A program made the position numbers and the translations under genes. The notes under the pieces were generated by a model. The model searched no databases. It was given only the letters and a program-made list of their open reading frames with translations, and had not been told where the DNA came from. A stretch of 26,731 nt of DNA from RGIG2206 sp045540915 (lineage in GTDB: Bacteria > Bacillota > Clostridia > Oscillospirales > Acutalibacteraceae), in the NCBI GenBank assembly GCA_045540915.1, contig JAZQID010000101.1:1-26731 (forward strand), given 5' to 3'. Numbering within the stretch: the first letter of the stretch is position 1; every line of letters begins with the position of its first letter. Shown here one piece after another: positions 16,575 through 23,914 of this stretch.

Positions 16575-19500
16575 CACTCCACCTCCTCTGCTAACTTCTC
16601 AAGGGCAGACGACAACGAATAGGACTCGGCCTTTCGATTGTCATCCTCTCGGTGCAGACACACCGATTTATAATTGCAATATGAGCAGGCCGACCCATTC
16701 TTTGAATCGATTGGGTCAACCTCAATGCGTCCTGCGTGGATATTCTCGCCGATCTGCGCCAAAATTCTGTATATCTGCTTTTTCAGGCGGGCAAAGTCCT
16801 CCTTACTTGCCAATGAGGACTTTTTTCTCGGGTTGTGCGGATAGTAAGGGATATAGGTACCCTTGCCCTCGGGCTCCATAGCACTGAGCACCTTTTCATC
16901 GTTAATGAGCAGACCGTTCATACCGAGTTCGGATTCATCGCCCTGCGAACTTCCGTGAGAGGACATCTTTATCTCGCGGCGTGACGGCAGATACAGCACG
17001 CCCGAGCACTCCGCATTTTCGTAAAGATTGCTGTCAACGATGGCAAACAGATACAAAAGCATCTGCATATTTATGCCGTAAAAAAGATCGGATACGTCGA
17101 ACTTTTTGCTACCCGTCTTGTAATCTACAACACGGACATAGGTCTTGCCGTCAGCCTTATAGACGTCAACGCGATCGACCGCTCCGCGAAGCAGTACCGA
17201 GCCGTTGGAAATATTGACCTTTACCGCTTCAAGCTCCTCAGAGCCGATGCGCAATTCAAATTTATCCGGCTTGAACTCACTTTGCGCAAAGTCGCATCCG
17301 ATACGTCGCAAAATATCGTCAAGCACGACTGCAACTCTCTCGAGTAAGAAAAGGAAGGCGCGGTCAAGTCGGTCGTATCCGCCGAAGGATCGGTCGGCAT
17401 ACTCGCGGATAAGCCGCATAATCTCATCCTGCCTCTGTTTTGGATCAACATCGGCAAGCCTCGCTCCATAGGAAGATACCGCGTGCTCGAGTACATAGTG
17501 AACAAGGGTTCCGTTTTGCAAAGCATCAAATTCGGCACTTTTAGACGGCTTTGCACCGACACCGAATTCACAGAAGAATGAAAAAGGGCATTTGCTGTAA
17601 ACCTCTGCCTTTGAGGCCGACATTTTGATATCTGCACCAAAGAGGCGCTGTGCCGTTTCGGGCTTTAGGGTTACGCTTTTCTTCTCGTTGAGTATCGGAT
17701 CAAGCAGTGCGGAGCGGTGACTCTTTTGCCTGTCAAGCTCGTCCTTCAGGCTCTGTGCATATTTCTTATGCGACTCACCGCTGACAAGCTCTATTGCCGG
17801 CAAGGCTCCTTCAAAGCAGTCCTCATAACTATCCTGAGAGGTAGTCCGAACAACCTGCGGAATATTCTCGCATATCTTTACAACAAATTCGCTCGGTGTG
17901 CCCGACTCACCCTTTAATGACGAGGTGTGGTAGGTCAGATACAGCCTTTCGGATGCACCTGTAACCGAGGTGTAAACAATGAACTGCTCGTCGACGGCGT
18001 TCTCCCTTGCATAATCGGGCATATTGAGCCCACCTCGAATAAGGCGGCGTCTGTCGTTGCCCGAAAGCAAGCCGCCCAGCTTAACGGGGCGAGGAAATTC
18101 TCCGTAATTGGCGCCGATCATAAAGACCACTCTTGTTCCGCCAAGTCGAATTCTATCCGCCGAGCCGATAACCACCTCATCAAGCCTATCCGGAATGGCA
18201 CCGAGGTCGGTCGAGGACAAAAGCATCGCAAACAACTGCAAAAACTCAGCCTTATCGCAGTTTTCGCCCTCAAACACCCTGACCGTTTTATCAAGGCAGG
18301 CCATAAGCGCATCCCAACTGTTTCGGTGCAGGTCGGCAAAATAGGTATCGCCGTCCCCTTCAAGCTTTTCGGCATATTCAGCCAGTCTCTTATCTGCGCC
18401 GACCGATATCAAGAATCGGTAGACGGCACCGCATATATTCTTAACATTTCCTGAATCAAGCGCCTTGGAAAGCACCTTCAACGGCTCGACAATATCGGCT
18501 CGCATACCGTTGATCCTTTTCAGCCCATCCTCATCAAAATCAGTGTCAAGGCCGTTGGGATTTTCAACCCATTCTTCATACCACTGAGTGCCGCGCTTGT
18601 TCCACAACAGAACATAATTTTCAAGCTCGGCCGCCTGCTCAACGGATAAAGGAGAAAGGGCTGATTTTACATATGGAATTATGTTTTCAAAGGCAAATCC
18701 GCTACCCGCGCTGTTTAACGCGTTGGTAACAAATCGGATAAGGGCGAGGGAATCAATGTCTACCCTGCGGTCGCTGAAGCAGGGCAATCCGTATCTCTCA
18801 AACGCGTTGACCAGCATCGCGTGATACTCTTCAATATCACGTGCTACGACCGCAAAATCGCGATATCTGTAGTCTTCGGTACGCACCAACTTTCTTATGG
18901 TACGCGCAACGTAATCGGCCTCGTCGTATCGGTTAGCACAGGAGCAAACGGTGATACCGCCGCCATTCACATCCTCTAACTCGACTCCTCGAAGCAGACG
19001 CTCGGCATTGGCAATAACCGAGCCGCCAAACCGCTCATCCCCATCAAGAATTACGGGTGATGCGACCGCAACGCCGTTATCCCTTGCCATCATCATAAGC
19101 CGCTCAGCCGTCCTCTTTACATTCGAAAAGAGGCCTATCCCCCTGTCCTCATCGTGAAGGCTGTCGGTGCAAAGGGTTACATATACATCTTCGGCCTGAG
19201 CAAAAATCCTGTCAAGCACCATAAACTGCTGGGCGGTAAAGCCTTTGAAGGCATCAATAAAGACCTTCTTGCCCTTGAAATACCCGACCGTAGAAAGTGA
19301 CTCGGTCAGTCGGGTCAGGTCGTCAAGCGGGTCTCTGAATCGGCTTGAAAGAAGTGCTTCATAGGTTTTAATAATCAAGGACAGGTCGGCTGTCTTGCTT
19401 TTGAGCGCACCTTCTATCTCGAAAGCCGCCTGATGCAATTGAGTGGGAGTGATTGCAGAACGCTTACATTCTTCAACAAGGTCGAGAACCGCCTTACAAA

Positions 19501-19846
19501 ACTCAGGGCTTTCACAACTGCGCGAATATACCGCAAACTCAGCCTTGACCTGCCGAACCGCCCTGCCCATAATGAGCATTTTTACCCCATCATCCGCAGC
19601 ATCGGCGGCACAATGTCCGCAGGCCTGCTCGACCTGCTCGGCAAGCCGAGTAAAGCTTATGACCTCAACGACCTCGGTGGATGCGCTGCCAAGTAATTTT
19701 AGCATCGCGCGTTCACTTTCAAAGTTGTTCTGCTCGGGCACAAGCAGAGCAATATTCCTGTCGCCGCTACGGACACAGTTTGCTATTTCATTGCGGATGT
19801 AATAGGTCTTGCCGCATCCTGCAGGCCCAAGTATAAAACGAAGCAT
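16574..19846 (-). CDS. addB: ATP-dependent helicase/deoxyribonuclease AddB
   Basis: AddB is the second subunit of AddAB; it recognises Chi sites and provides the second nuclease. The 1090-residue protein begins with Walker A GPAGCGKT at residues 7-14. It has a degenerate helicase core and a C-terminal RecB-like nuclease with VRVVDYKTGSKKF. The iron-sulfur staple is complete, with Cys753 in YSKCPF and Cys1054, Cys1057, Cys1063 in the CxxC-x5-C arrangement near the end. This separates it from RecC or RexB-type proteins that lack the cluster. AGGAGGGG precedes the ATG, and an extended -10 promoter stands just upstream. addA follows with a one-base overlap. Confidence 0.97.
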   Translation of the reverse strand: MLRFILGPAGCGKTYYIRNEIANCVRSGDRNIALLVPEQNNFESERAMLKLLGSASTEVVEVISFTRLAEQVEQACGHCAADAADDGVKMLIMGRAVRQVKAEFAVYSRSCESPEFCKAVLDLVEECKRSAITPTQLHQAAFEIEGALKSKTADLSLIIKTYEALLSSRFRDPLDDLTRLTESLSTVGYFKGKKVFIDAFKGFTAQQFMVLDRIFAQAEDVYVTLCTDSLHDEDRGIGLFSNVKRTAERLMMMARDNGVAVASPVILDGDERFGGSVIANAERLLRGVELEDVNGGGITVCSCANRYDEADYVARTIRKLVRTEDYRYRDFAVVARDIEEYHAMLVNAFERYGLPCFSDRRVDIDSLALIRFVTNALNSAGSGFAFENIIPYVKSALSPLSVEQAAELENYVLLWNKRGTQWYEEWVENPNGLDTDFDEDGLKRINGMRADIVEPLKVLSKALDSGNVKNICGAVYRFLISVGADKRLAEYAEKLEGDGDTYFADLHRNSWDALMACLDKTVRVFEGENCDKAEFLQLFAMLLSSTDLGAIPDRLDEVVIGSADRIRLGGTRVVFMIGANYGEFPRPVKLGGLLSGNDRRRLIRGGLNMPDYARENAVDEQFIVYTSVTGASERLYLTYHTSSLKGESGTPSEFVVKICENIPQVVRTTSQDSYEDCFEGALPAIELVSGESHKKYAQSLKDELDRQKSHRSALLDPILNEKKSVTLKPETAQRLFGADIKMSASKAEVYSKCPFSFFCEFGVGAKPSKSAEFDALQNGTLVHYVLEHAVSSYGARLADVDPKQRQDEIMRLIREYADRSFGGYDRLDRAFLFLLERVAVVLDDILRRIGCDFAQSEFKPDKFELRIGSEELEAVKVNISNGSVLLRGAVDRVDVYKADGKTYVRVVDYKTGSKKFDVSDLFYGINMQMLLYLFAIVDSNLYENAECSGVLYLPSRREIKMSSHGSSQGDESELGMNGLLINDEKVLSAMEPEGKGTYIPYYPHNPRKKSSLASKEDFARLKKQIYRILAQIGENIHAGRIEVDPIDSKNGSACSYCNYKSVCLHREDDNRKAESYSLSSALEKLAEEVE

Positions 19847-19869
19847 ATTCTCCCCTCCTATCGCGAAGC

Positions 19870-19878
19870 ATTATAACA
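19870..19878 (-). promoter_or_regulatory. extended -10 promoter of addB-addA
   Basis: Minus-strand TGTTATAAT is a perfect -10 with the extended TG motif. No good -35 box exists at 16-18 bases, where only T-rich sequence is found. The predicted start is near 19863, giving a very short leader ahead of the addB ribosome binding site. Confidence 0.6.
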
Positions 19879-19908
19879 CCATCTATGTACCAAAAATGCA
19901 CCATCATA

Positions 19909-19942
19909 TAAACATAGCCGCCGATGGTCAACGGCGGCTATG
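19909..19942 (-). terminator. terminator hairpin after the dapF-dapL operon
   Basis: CATAGCCGCCG (19942-19932) pairs perfectly with CGGCGGCTATG (19923-19913) around an 8-base loop, followed by TTTATA. The stem is strong and GC-rich, but the T-run is short, so it may terminate incompletely. It starts three bases after the preceding stop codon. Confidence 0.75.
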
Positions 19943-19945
19943 GCA

Positions 19946-20623
19946 TCAGACGACATAAACGCCCGACTCAAGCAAAACAATATTTTCGACACCCGAACGA
20001 ATATAGCGGTATACCGATTCATTAAAATTATAAATACGATCGACGGTATAATTATCGGTGTCGACCAGTTCAACACAACGGCTCTCGGTATTGCACACAA
20101 TAAGACCCATATCACTGCAAAACAGTCCACAAGGGCGCGAGAATGCATCGTCCGAATGGCTGCCGATACGCAGTTCCTCGCGCATTGTGCGGGGATTATA
20201 TCTGAGGATGGTATCCCCTTCGGCAAAGGAAAGCCATATCGACCTACCCACGCAGGCAACACCGGAGGGACCGAAACCCTTATACTTCAGTTCACCCTTC
20301 CACTCCAGCTTACCTCCGACCGAGAACATATAGCTCTCACCCGTCGGATAAACGCACAGAAGCTCTCCGTCGGGCAACTGCGCCACATTATAGTTAATAT
20401 AGTCGGGAAGTTGGGCGGATATCTCCTGATATGAATCGCCGAATTTTGCGCGCAAATACACATCCCTCGTCACCGACATAAGTCTTTTGGAACGGAAGGA
20501 GTAATATTTGAAGGTTACGACCGCCTGATCCTCGAAGTTCTCCTCCTGAGAAACAATGATAACACCATCGGGGACGGCAAGTATCTCGACCGCGTTTTCT
20601 TCGTAAATTTTATTCAACGTCAA
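19946..20623 (-). CDS. uncharacterised protein, probable beta-propeller fold
   Basis: I do not recognise a named family. The 225-residue product has no signal peptide or membrane helix and no obvious catalytic motif. It shows repeated beta-rich units of about 40-45 residues, each with a turn such as AQLPDGELLCV, GPSGVACVGRSIWLSF, RPCGLFCSDMGLIVCN and ENIVLLESGVYVV. These look like blades of an NHL- or SMP-30-like beta-propeller. The proposed start is a TTG about ten bases after AGGGG; a second TTG lies two codons on, so the exact start is uncertain. It begins 16 bases after dapL and is followed by a terminator, making it the last gene of the dapF-dapL operon. A role linked to DAP metabolism is only inferred from position. 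Confidence 0.7.
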   Translation of the reverse strand: MTLNKIYEENAVEILAVPDGVIIVSQEENFEDQAVVTFKYYSFRSKRLMSVTRDVYLRAKFGDSYQEISAQLPDYINYNVAQLPDGELLCVYPTGESYMFSVGGKLEWKGELKYKGFGPSGVACVGRSIWLSFAEGDTILRYNPRTMREELRIGSHSDDAFSRPCGLFCSDMGLIVCNTESRCVELVDTDNYTVDRIYNFNESVYRYIRSGVENIVLLESGVYVV

Positions 20624-20639
20624 CAGTTTTCAACCCCTG

Positions 20640-21824
20640 TTATATATTAAGTGAACGGATACGCTTCATCGCCTCGACTGTGTTCTCATAATTGCCGAAT
20701 GCGGTCAGTCGGAAGAAGCCCTCGCCGTTGCGGCCAAAGCCTGCGCCGGGGGTACCGACCACCTCAGCCTGATTAAGAAGCAGGTCAAAGAAGTCCCACG
20801 ACTTCATTCCGTTGGGGCATTTAAGCCATACGTACGGCGAGCATTTTCCGCCGGTGTACCAGACGCCCATATCGTCGAACGCCTCGGTCATCGCCGCGGC
20901 ATTTCTGCGGTAGTAGTCCAAGGTTGCCGCAATCTGCTTCTGACCTTCGGGGGTAAAGACCTGAGCGGCACCGCACTGGATAAGGTAGGGCACGCCGTTA
21001 AACTTGGTGGTCTGCCTGCGAAGCCACAGGCGGTTAAGCTCAACTCCGTCAAAAACAAGGTCGTGCGGAACGATGGTGTAACCGCAGCGTGTACCCGTAA
21101 AACCTGCCGTTTTTGAAAGAGAGCAAAGCTCGATAGCGCACTTCCTCGCTCCCTCGATCTCAAAGATACTGCGGGGCAGGCTCTCATCCTTGATGAAGGA
21201 CTCGTATGCGGCATCAAACAGAATTACGGCGCCGTTGTCGATTGCAAAGTCGACCCACACCTTCAACTGCTCGCGGTTATATACGGCACCCGTCGGGTTG
21301 TTGGGTGAGCATATATAAATGATGTCGGCGTGCATAGACGAATCGGGCAGAGGTAAAAAGCCGTTTTCCTCGTTTGCATTGATGTAGACAATCTCTCTGC
21401 CTGCCATAATGTTGGTGTCAACGTAAACGGGATAGACGGGGTCGGGCACCATAACGGTGTTGTCGACCGAAAAGATATCGAGAATATTACCGATGTCGCT
21501 CTTTGCGCCGTCGCTGATAAAGATCTCAGAGATGTCAAGGTCGACTCCGCGACCTGCATAGTATCCCTTAATGCTCTCCTGCAGGAAGGCGTAGCCCTGC
21601 TCGGGTCCGTATCCGCGGAAGGTAGCGGCGTCCGCCATATCGTCAACGCCCTTATGCAAGCCCTTGATGACCTCGTCACAGAGCGGACGGGTCACGTCAC
21701 CTATTCCCATACGGATGATCTTGTTATCGGGGTGGGCAGAAACATAATCGTTGACCTTTTTTGCGATGGTGGAAAAAAGGTACGATTCACCGATATTCAA
21801 ATAGTTAGAATTGATCTTAAGCAT
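20640..21824 (-). CDS. dapL: LL-diaminopimelate aminotransferase
   Basis: DapL converts tetrahydrodipicolinate directly to LL-diaminopimelate using glutamate and PLP, bypassing the acyl-blocked DapD/DapC/DapE steps. The 394-residue fold-type I aminotransferase contains the family N-terminus INSNYLNIGESYLFSTIAKK, GIGDVTRPL and FRGYGPEQGY. PLP-site residues are in SPNNPTGA and DAAYESF, with the Schiff-base Lys238 in SLSKTAGFTGTRCGY. The C-terminal block is GTPGAGFGRNGEGFFRLTAF. AAGGAGG seven bases upstream overlaps the dapF stop. It uses the same pathway as DapF, which epimerises its product. Typical length is about 400 residues, so it is full-length. Confidence 0.97.
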   Translation of the reverse strand: MLKINSNYLNIGESYLFSTIAKKVNDYVSAHPDNKIIRMGIGDVTRPLCDEVIKGLHKGVDDMADAATFRGYGPEQGYAFLQESIKGYYAGRGVDLDISEIFISDGAKSDIGNILDIFSVDNTVMVPDPVYPVYVDTNIMAGREIVYINANEENGFLPLPDSSMHADIIYICSPNNPTGAVYNREQLKVWVDFAIDNGAVILFDAAYESFIKDESLPRSIFEIEGARKCAIELCSLSKTAGFTGTRCGYTIVPHDLVFDGVELNRLWLRRQTTKFNGVPYLIQCGAAQVFTPEGQKQIAATLDYYRRNAAAMTEAFDDMGVWYTGGKCSPYVWLKCPNGMKSWDFFDLLLNQAEVVGTPGAGFGRNGEGFFRLTAFGNYENTVEAMKRIRSLNI

Positions 21825-21836
21825 ACTTTATCCTCC

Positions 21837-22676
21837 TTAAATCAGTTCGCCGTCATAAACAAAGGTGGCGGGACCGGTCATCTTAACACTTGAATCAAGG
21901 CAGTAGCGAATTACAAGATCGCCGCCGCGAAGCTTGACCGTTACGTCCTCATCGCGCGGGGCAAAGCCGTTCTCGACCGCAGCAACGCAAACAGCGCAGG
22001 CACCCGTGCCGCAGGCCCAGGTCTCACCGCTGCCTCTTTCCCACACGCGCATTTTTAATGTGTGCGAATCAATACACTCAACAAATTCGGTGTTGACACG
22101 CTCAGGGAATATCGGGTCATTTTCAAAACGCGGGCCGATGGTCTCAAGGTCCATATCATCGATGCCGTCGCCAAAGACAACACAATGCGGATTTCCCATC
22201 GACACGCAGGTGATAACGCTCTCCCCTCCTGCGACCTTCATCACCTCGCCGATAACAGTATCGGTCTTGGCAATAACGGGAATGTCGGCGGCTTTCAGTA
22301 TAGCCTTGCCCATATCAACGGTGATGGACTCGACTACGCCGTCGACCACAGCGAGACTGAGTGTCTTGATTCCGCTGAGGGTCTCAAGGGTTACCTCGGT
22401 CTTATCGGTCAGTCCACGCTCATATACATATTTACCGATGCAACGGGTTGCGTTGCCGCACATCCTGCCCTCACTTCCGTCAAGGTTGAACATACGCATA
22501 CGGAAGTCTGCAACCTCGGACGGAAGGATCAGCACAATACCATCTCCGCCGACACCGAAACGGCGGTCGCTGATACGTTTTGCAAGCGCCTCGGGGTCGT
22601 CGATGACAGTGTCAAATCCGTTAAAATAAATGTAGTCGTTACCTATGCCGTGCATTTTGGTAAACTTTAAGCCCAT
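21837..22676 (-). CDS. dapF: diaminopimelate epimerase
   Basis: DapF epimerises LL-DAP to meso-DAP, the lysine precursor and peptidoglycan cross-linking residue, without a cofactor. From the chosen ATG the protein is 279 residues and shows both catalytic cysteines: Cys73 in GRMCGNATRC and Cys222 in ETWACGTGACA. It begins MGLKFTKMHGIGNDYIYF, the family N-terminus. A longer in-frame extension to 22718 is rejected because it would start before the AGAGAGGTG binding site and lacks family similarity. The promoter lies at 22709-22737, and dapL follows at once. Its promoter is divergent from that of tRNA-Cys. Confidence 0.97.
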   Translation of the reverse strand: MGLKFTKMHGIGNDYIYFNGFDTVIDDPEALAKRISDRRFGVGGDGIVLILPSEVADFRMRMFNLDGSEGRMCGNATRCIGKYVYERGLTDKTEVTLETLSGIKTLSLAVVDGVVESITVDMGKAILKAADIPVIAKTDTVIGEVMKVAGGESVITCVSMGNPHCVVFGDGIDDMDLETIGPRFENDPIFPERVNTEFVECIDSHTLKMRVWERGSGETWACGTGACAVCVAAVENGFAPRDEDVTVKLRGGDLVIRYCLDSSVKMTGPATFVYDGELI

Positions 22677-22708
22677 AAAACAACACCTCTCTGGGTTTCT
22701 ATCATTTG

Positions 22709-22737
22709 ATTTTACCACAAGACGAGGTCTGCTTCAA
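22709..22737 (-). promoter_or_regulatory. sigma-A promoter of dapF-dapL
   Basis: Minus-strand TTGAAG (22737-22732), a 17-base spacer and TAAAAT (22714-22709), preceded by TGG as an extended -10. The predicted start is near 22702, about 26 bases before the dapF ATG. Confidence 0.75.
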
Positions 22738-22770
22738 TAGAAATTTTTACGATTTCTTTGAATTTTTGGG

Positions 22771-22799
22771 TTGACAAAAAGCAAAAGTTAGCATATACT
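22771..22799 (+). promoter_or_regulatory. strong sigma-A promoter of tRNA-Cys
   Basis: A perfect TTGACA (22771-22776), 17-base spacer and TATACT (22794-22799). The predicted start near 22806 leaves about 12 bases before the mature tRNA. It is divergent from the dapF promoter. Confidence 0.9.
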
Positions 22800-22817
22800 A
22801 TGAAAGTCATAACAAAC

Positions 22818-22892
22818 GGTGCCATGGCCAAGTGGTAAGGCAAAGGTCTGCAAAACCTTTATTCCCCAGTTCAAATCTGGGTGGCACCTCCA
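22818..22892 (+). tRNA. tRNA-Cys(GCA)
   Basis: The 75-base cloverleaf is complete. The acceptor stem is GGTGCCA with TGGCACC. The D arm is GCC...GGC. The anticodon stem AAGGT/ACCTT encloses the loop CTGCAAA with anticodon GCA. The T arm is CCAG-TTCAAAT-CTGG. The discriminator T, characteristic of tRNA-Cys, is followed by an encoded CCA. It has a consensus promoter and is followed two bases later by a terminator hairpin, which is also the beginning of a repeated element. Confidence 0.96.
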
Positions 22893-22893
22893 G

Positions 22894-22925
22894 AAATCCC
22901 GTTCACGCAAGTGGGCGGGATTTTT
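22894..22925 (+). terminator. terminator hairpin after tRNA-Cys
   Basis: AAATCCCGTTCAC (22894-22906), loop GCAA, GTGGGCGGGATTT (22911-22923) form a 13-bp stem with two G-U pairs and a run of T. The identical hairpin recurs at 23725-23756. The left arm also has a perfect distal complement at 22967-22979. Confidence 0.88.
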
Positions 22926-23010
22926 ACTTATTACCTCTTCACTCTTCACTTTTCACTAAAAAATATGTGAACGGGATTTTTGGAAAGTAATAAGTAATAG
23001 TGAATAGTGA
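22894..23010 (+). repeat. structured interspersed repeat, copy 1
   Basis: About 117 bases made of three parts. First is a terminator hairpin (22894-22925), identical over 34 bases to 23725-23758. Next is a central TTCACT-rich stretch. Last is a 39-base block (22972-23010), identical to 23801-23839. The left arm of the hairpin recurs as a perfect inverted copy at 22967-22979. TTCACTCTTCACT (22938-22950) is complementary to AGTGAATAGTGAA (22999-23011) with one mismatch. No open frame or transposase lies inside. A MITE-like or REP-like element is the best description; it is directly repeated on the other side of the next gene. Confidence 0.85.
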
Positions 23011-23022
23011 AAAAGTTAGGTG

Positions 23023-23050
23023 GCTTTTCGCTCCGGCAAAAAGCTTTTTT
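23023..23050 (+). terminator. terminator-like hairpin upstream of the small membrane protein gene
   Basis: GCTTTT (23023-23028) pairs with AAAAGC (23039-23044) around a 10-base loop, followed by six T. The stem is short and AT-rich. It may back up termination before the promoter at 23061. Confidence 0.45.
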
Positions 23051-23060
23051 ATTGTGAATG

Positions 23061-23089
23061 TTGAAAAGCAATAATTTTTATACTATAAT
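23061..23089 (+). promoter_or_regulatory. promoter of the small membrane protein gene
   Basis: TTGAAA, 17-base spacer, TATAAT. Spacer and boxes are nearly the same as at 23865-23893: CAATA, TTTT and ATACTATAAT are shared at identical offsets. An AAAGGCGGTG ribosome binding site follows about ten bases after the -10. Confidence 0.8.
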
Positions 23090-23144
23090 GAACACAAGAA
23101 AGGCGGTGTGCGTTATTATAAAGCTGACGAAAAACGGATTTGAG

Positions 23145-23666
23145 ATGAGATCCGAGAGTTTGTTTTTGAAAACTGGAATAGTCTTAACGATTATGGAATG
23201 TATCGGGCTATACTTTTTCGTTCCGATGTTTTTCGAGTTCGACGGTTCGATTGGAGATTTAGCCGTAGGCGCTTATATCTGCTTATGGCTTGGCGGTATT
23301 TTACTCGCAGCGATTATTTCCTTTTACCATTACAGTAAAAAAATGGTTATCAACGATGATGGTATTTTATACAGCTCGCTTTTTGGTAAAAAATATTTAG
23401 ATTGGTCGGCCGTTCAGGATTATGGTTTATCTTATGACGGACGAAGCGGGGAAGGATCTGATATTTCAAATTCATACATAATTTATTTTGCAAACGAAAA
23501 ACAAAAAAGTAAAAATCAATATACAAAAAAGCTATCGGGAGAGATATTGAAGGTACATATCAGAGCTGATGATTACAATTATTTTTTAGAATGTGCAATT
23601 CCGTTTTGTATGAGCCAAACAGACGTAGAGCCATTTATTCCTGAAGATAAACCGCACTTTTTTTGA
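23145..23666 (+). CDS. small two-helix membrane protein with PH-like C-terminal domain
   Basis: No named family recognised. The 173-residue product has two predicted membrane helices at about residues 8-27 and 40-58 (GIVLTIMECIGLYFFVPMFF; AVGAYICLWLGGILLAAII). A cytosolic beta-rich tail follows, with INDDGILYSSLFGKKYLDW, VQDYGL and LKVHIRADDYNYFLECA. That pattern resembles bacterial PH-like domains (compare YcxB/YdbS-type proteins), by eye only. The start is uncertain. The binding site AAAGGCGGTG at 23099 is followed by an in-frame GTG at 23106 that overlaps it, and the first ATG outside it is 23145, which has only a weak GGA upstream. Codons are more AT-rich than in the minus-strand operons. 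The gene lies between two direct repeats. Confidence 0.65.
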   Translation: MRSESLFLKTGIVLTIMECIGLYFFVPMFFEFDGSIGDLAVGAYICLWLGGILLAAIISFYHYSKKMVINDDGILYSSLFGKKYLDWSAVQDYGLSYDGRSGEGSDISNSYIIYFANEKQKSKNQYTKKLSGEILKVHIRADDYNYFLECAIPFCMSQTDVEPFIPEDKPHFF

Positions 23667-23724
23667 TCTTGGTTCATGCTCCCCTTAGATGTAAGATTAG
23701 CCATCTTTTTGCCAAAACATTCAA

Positions 23725-23839
23725 AAATCCCGTTCACGCAAGTGGGCGGGATTTTTACTTTTTCACTCATCACTTTTCACTCATCACTTGAAATCACATT
23801 CGGGATTTTTGGAAAGTAATAAGTAATAGTGAATAGTGA
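23725..23839 (+). repeat. structured interspersed repeat, copy 2
   Basis: A direct copy of the element at 22894-23010. The 34-base hairpin start and 39-base right block are identical, while the centre differs and contains two tandem 14-base units (23760-23787). CTCATCACTTTTCACT (23766-23781) pairs with AGTGAATAGTGATGAG (23828-23843), 15 of 16 positions. The first hairpin serves as terminator for the preceding gene. A promoter and another small gene follow. Confidence 0.85.
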
Positions 23840-23864
23840 TGAGGTAAGCCTGATTTATTTTAAG

Positions 23865-23893
23865 TTGAAAATCAATAGTTTTCATACTATAAT
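23865..23893 (+). promoter_or_regulatory. promoter of the Cys-rich orphan gene
   Basis: TTGAAA, 17-base spacer and perfect TATAAT, nearly matching the promoter at 23061-23089 in both boxes and most of the spacer. AAAGG lies about ten bases after the -10 and seven bases before ATG. Confidence 0.82.
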
Positions 23894-23914
23894 AGACTCA
23901 TGAAAGGCAGTGGT

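Noticed and set aside
22677..22718. N-terminal extension of dapF to 22718
   Set aside because: It would include the ribosome binding site and promoter region; the family N-terminus begins at MGLKFTKMHG.
23089..23092. An ATG at the -10 box of the first cassette promoter as the start of the membrane protein
   Set aside because: It overlaps TATAAT and would lie upstream of the predicted transcript start.
22894..23839. A CRISPR array or insertion sequence formed by the two repeats
   Set aside because: Only two copies 831 bases apart, no regular spacers, no cas genes, no transposase frame and no clear target-site duplication.
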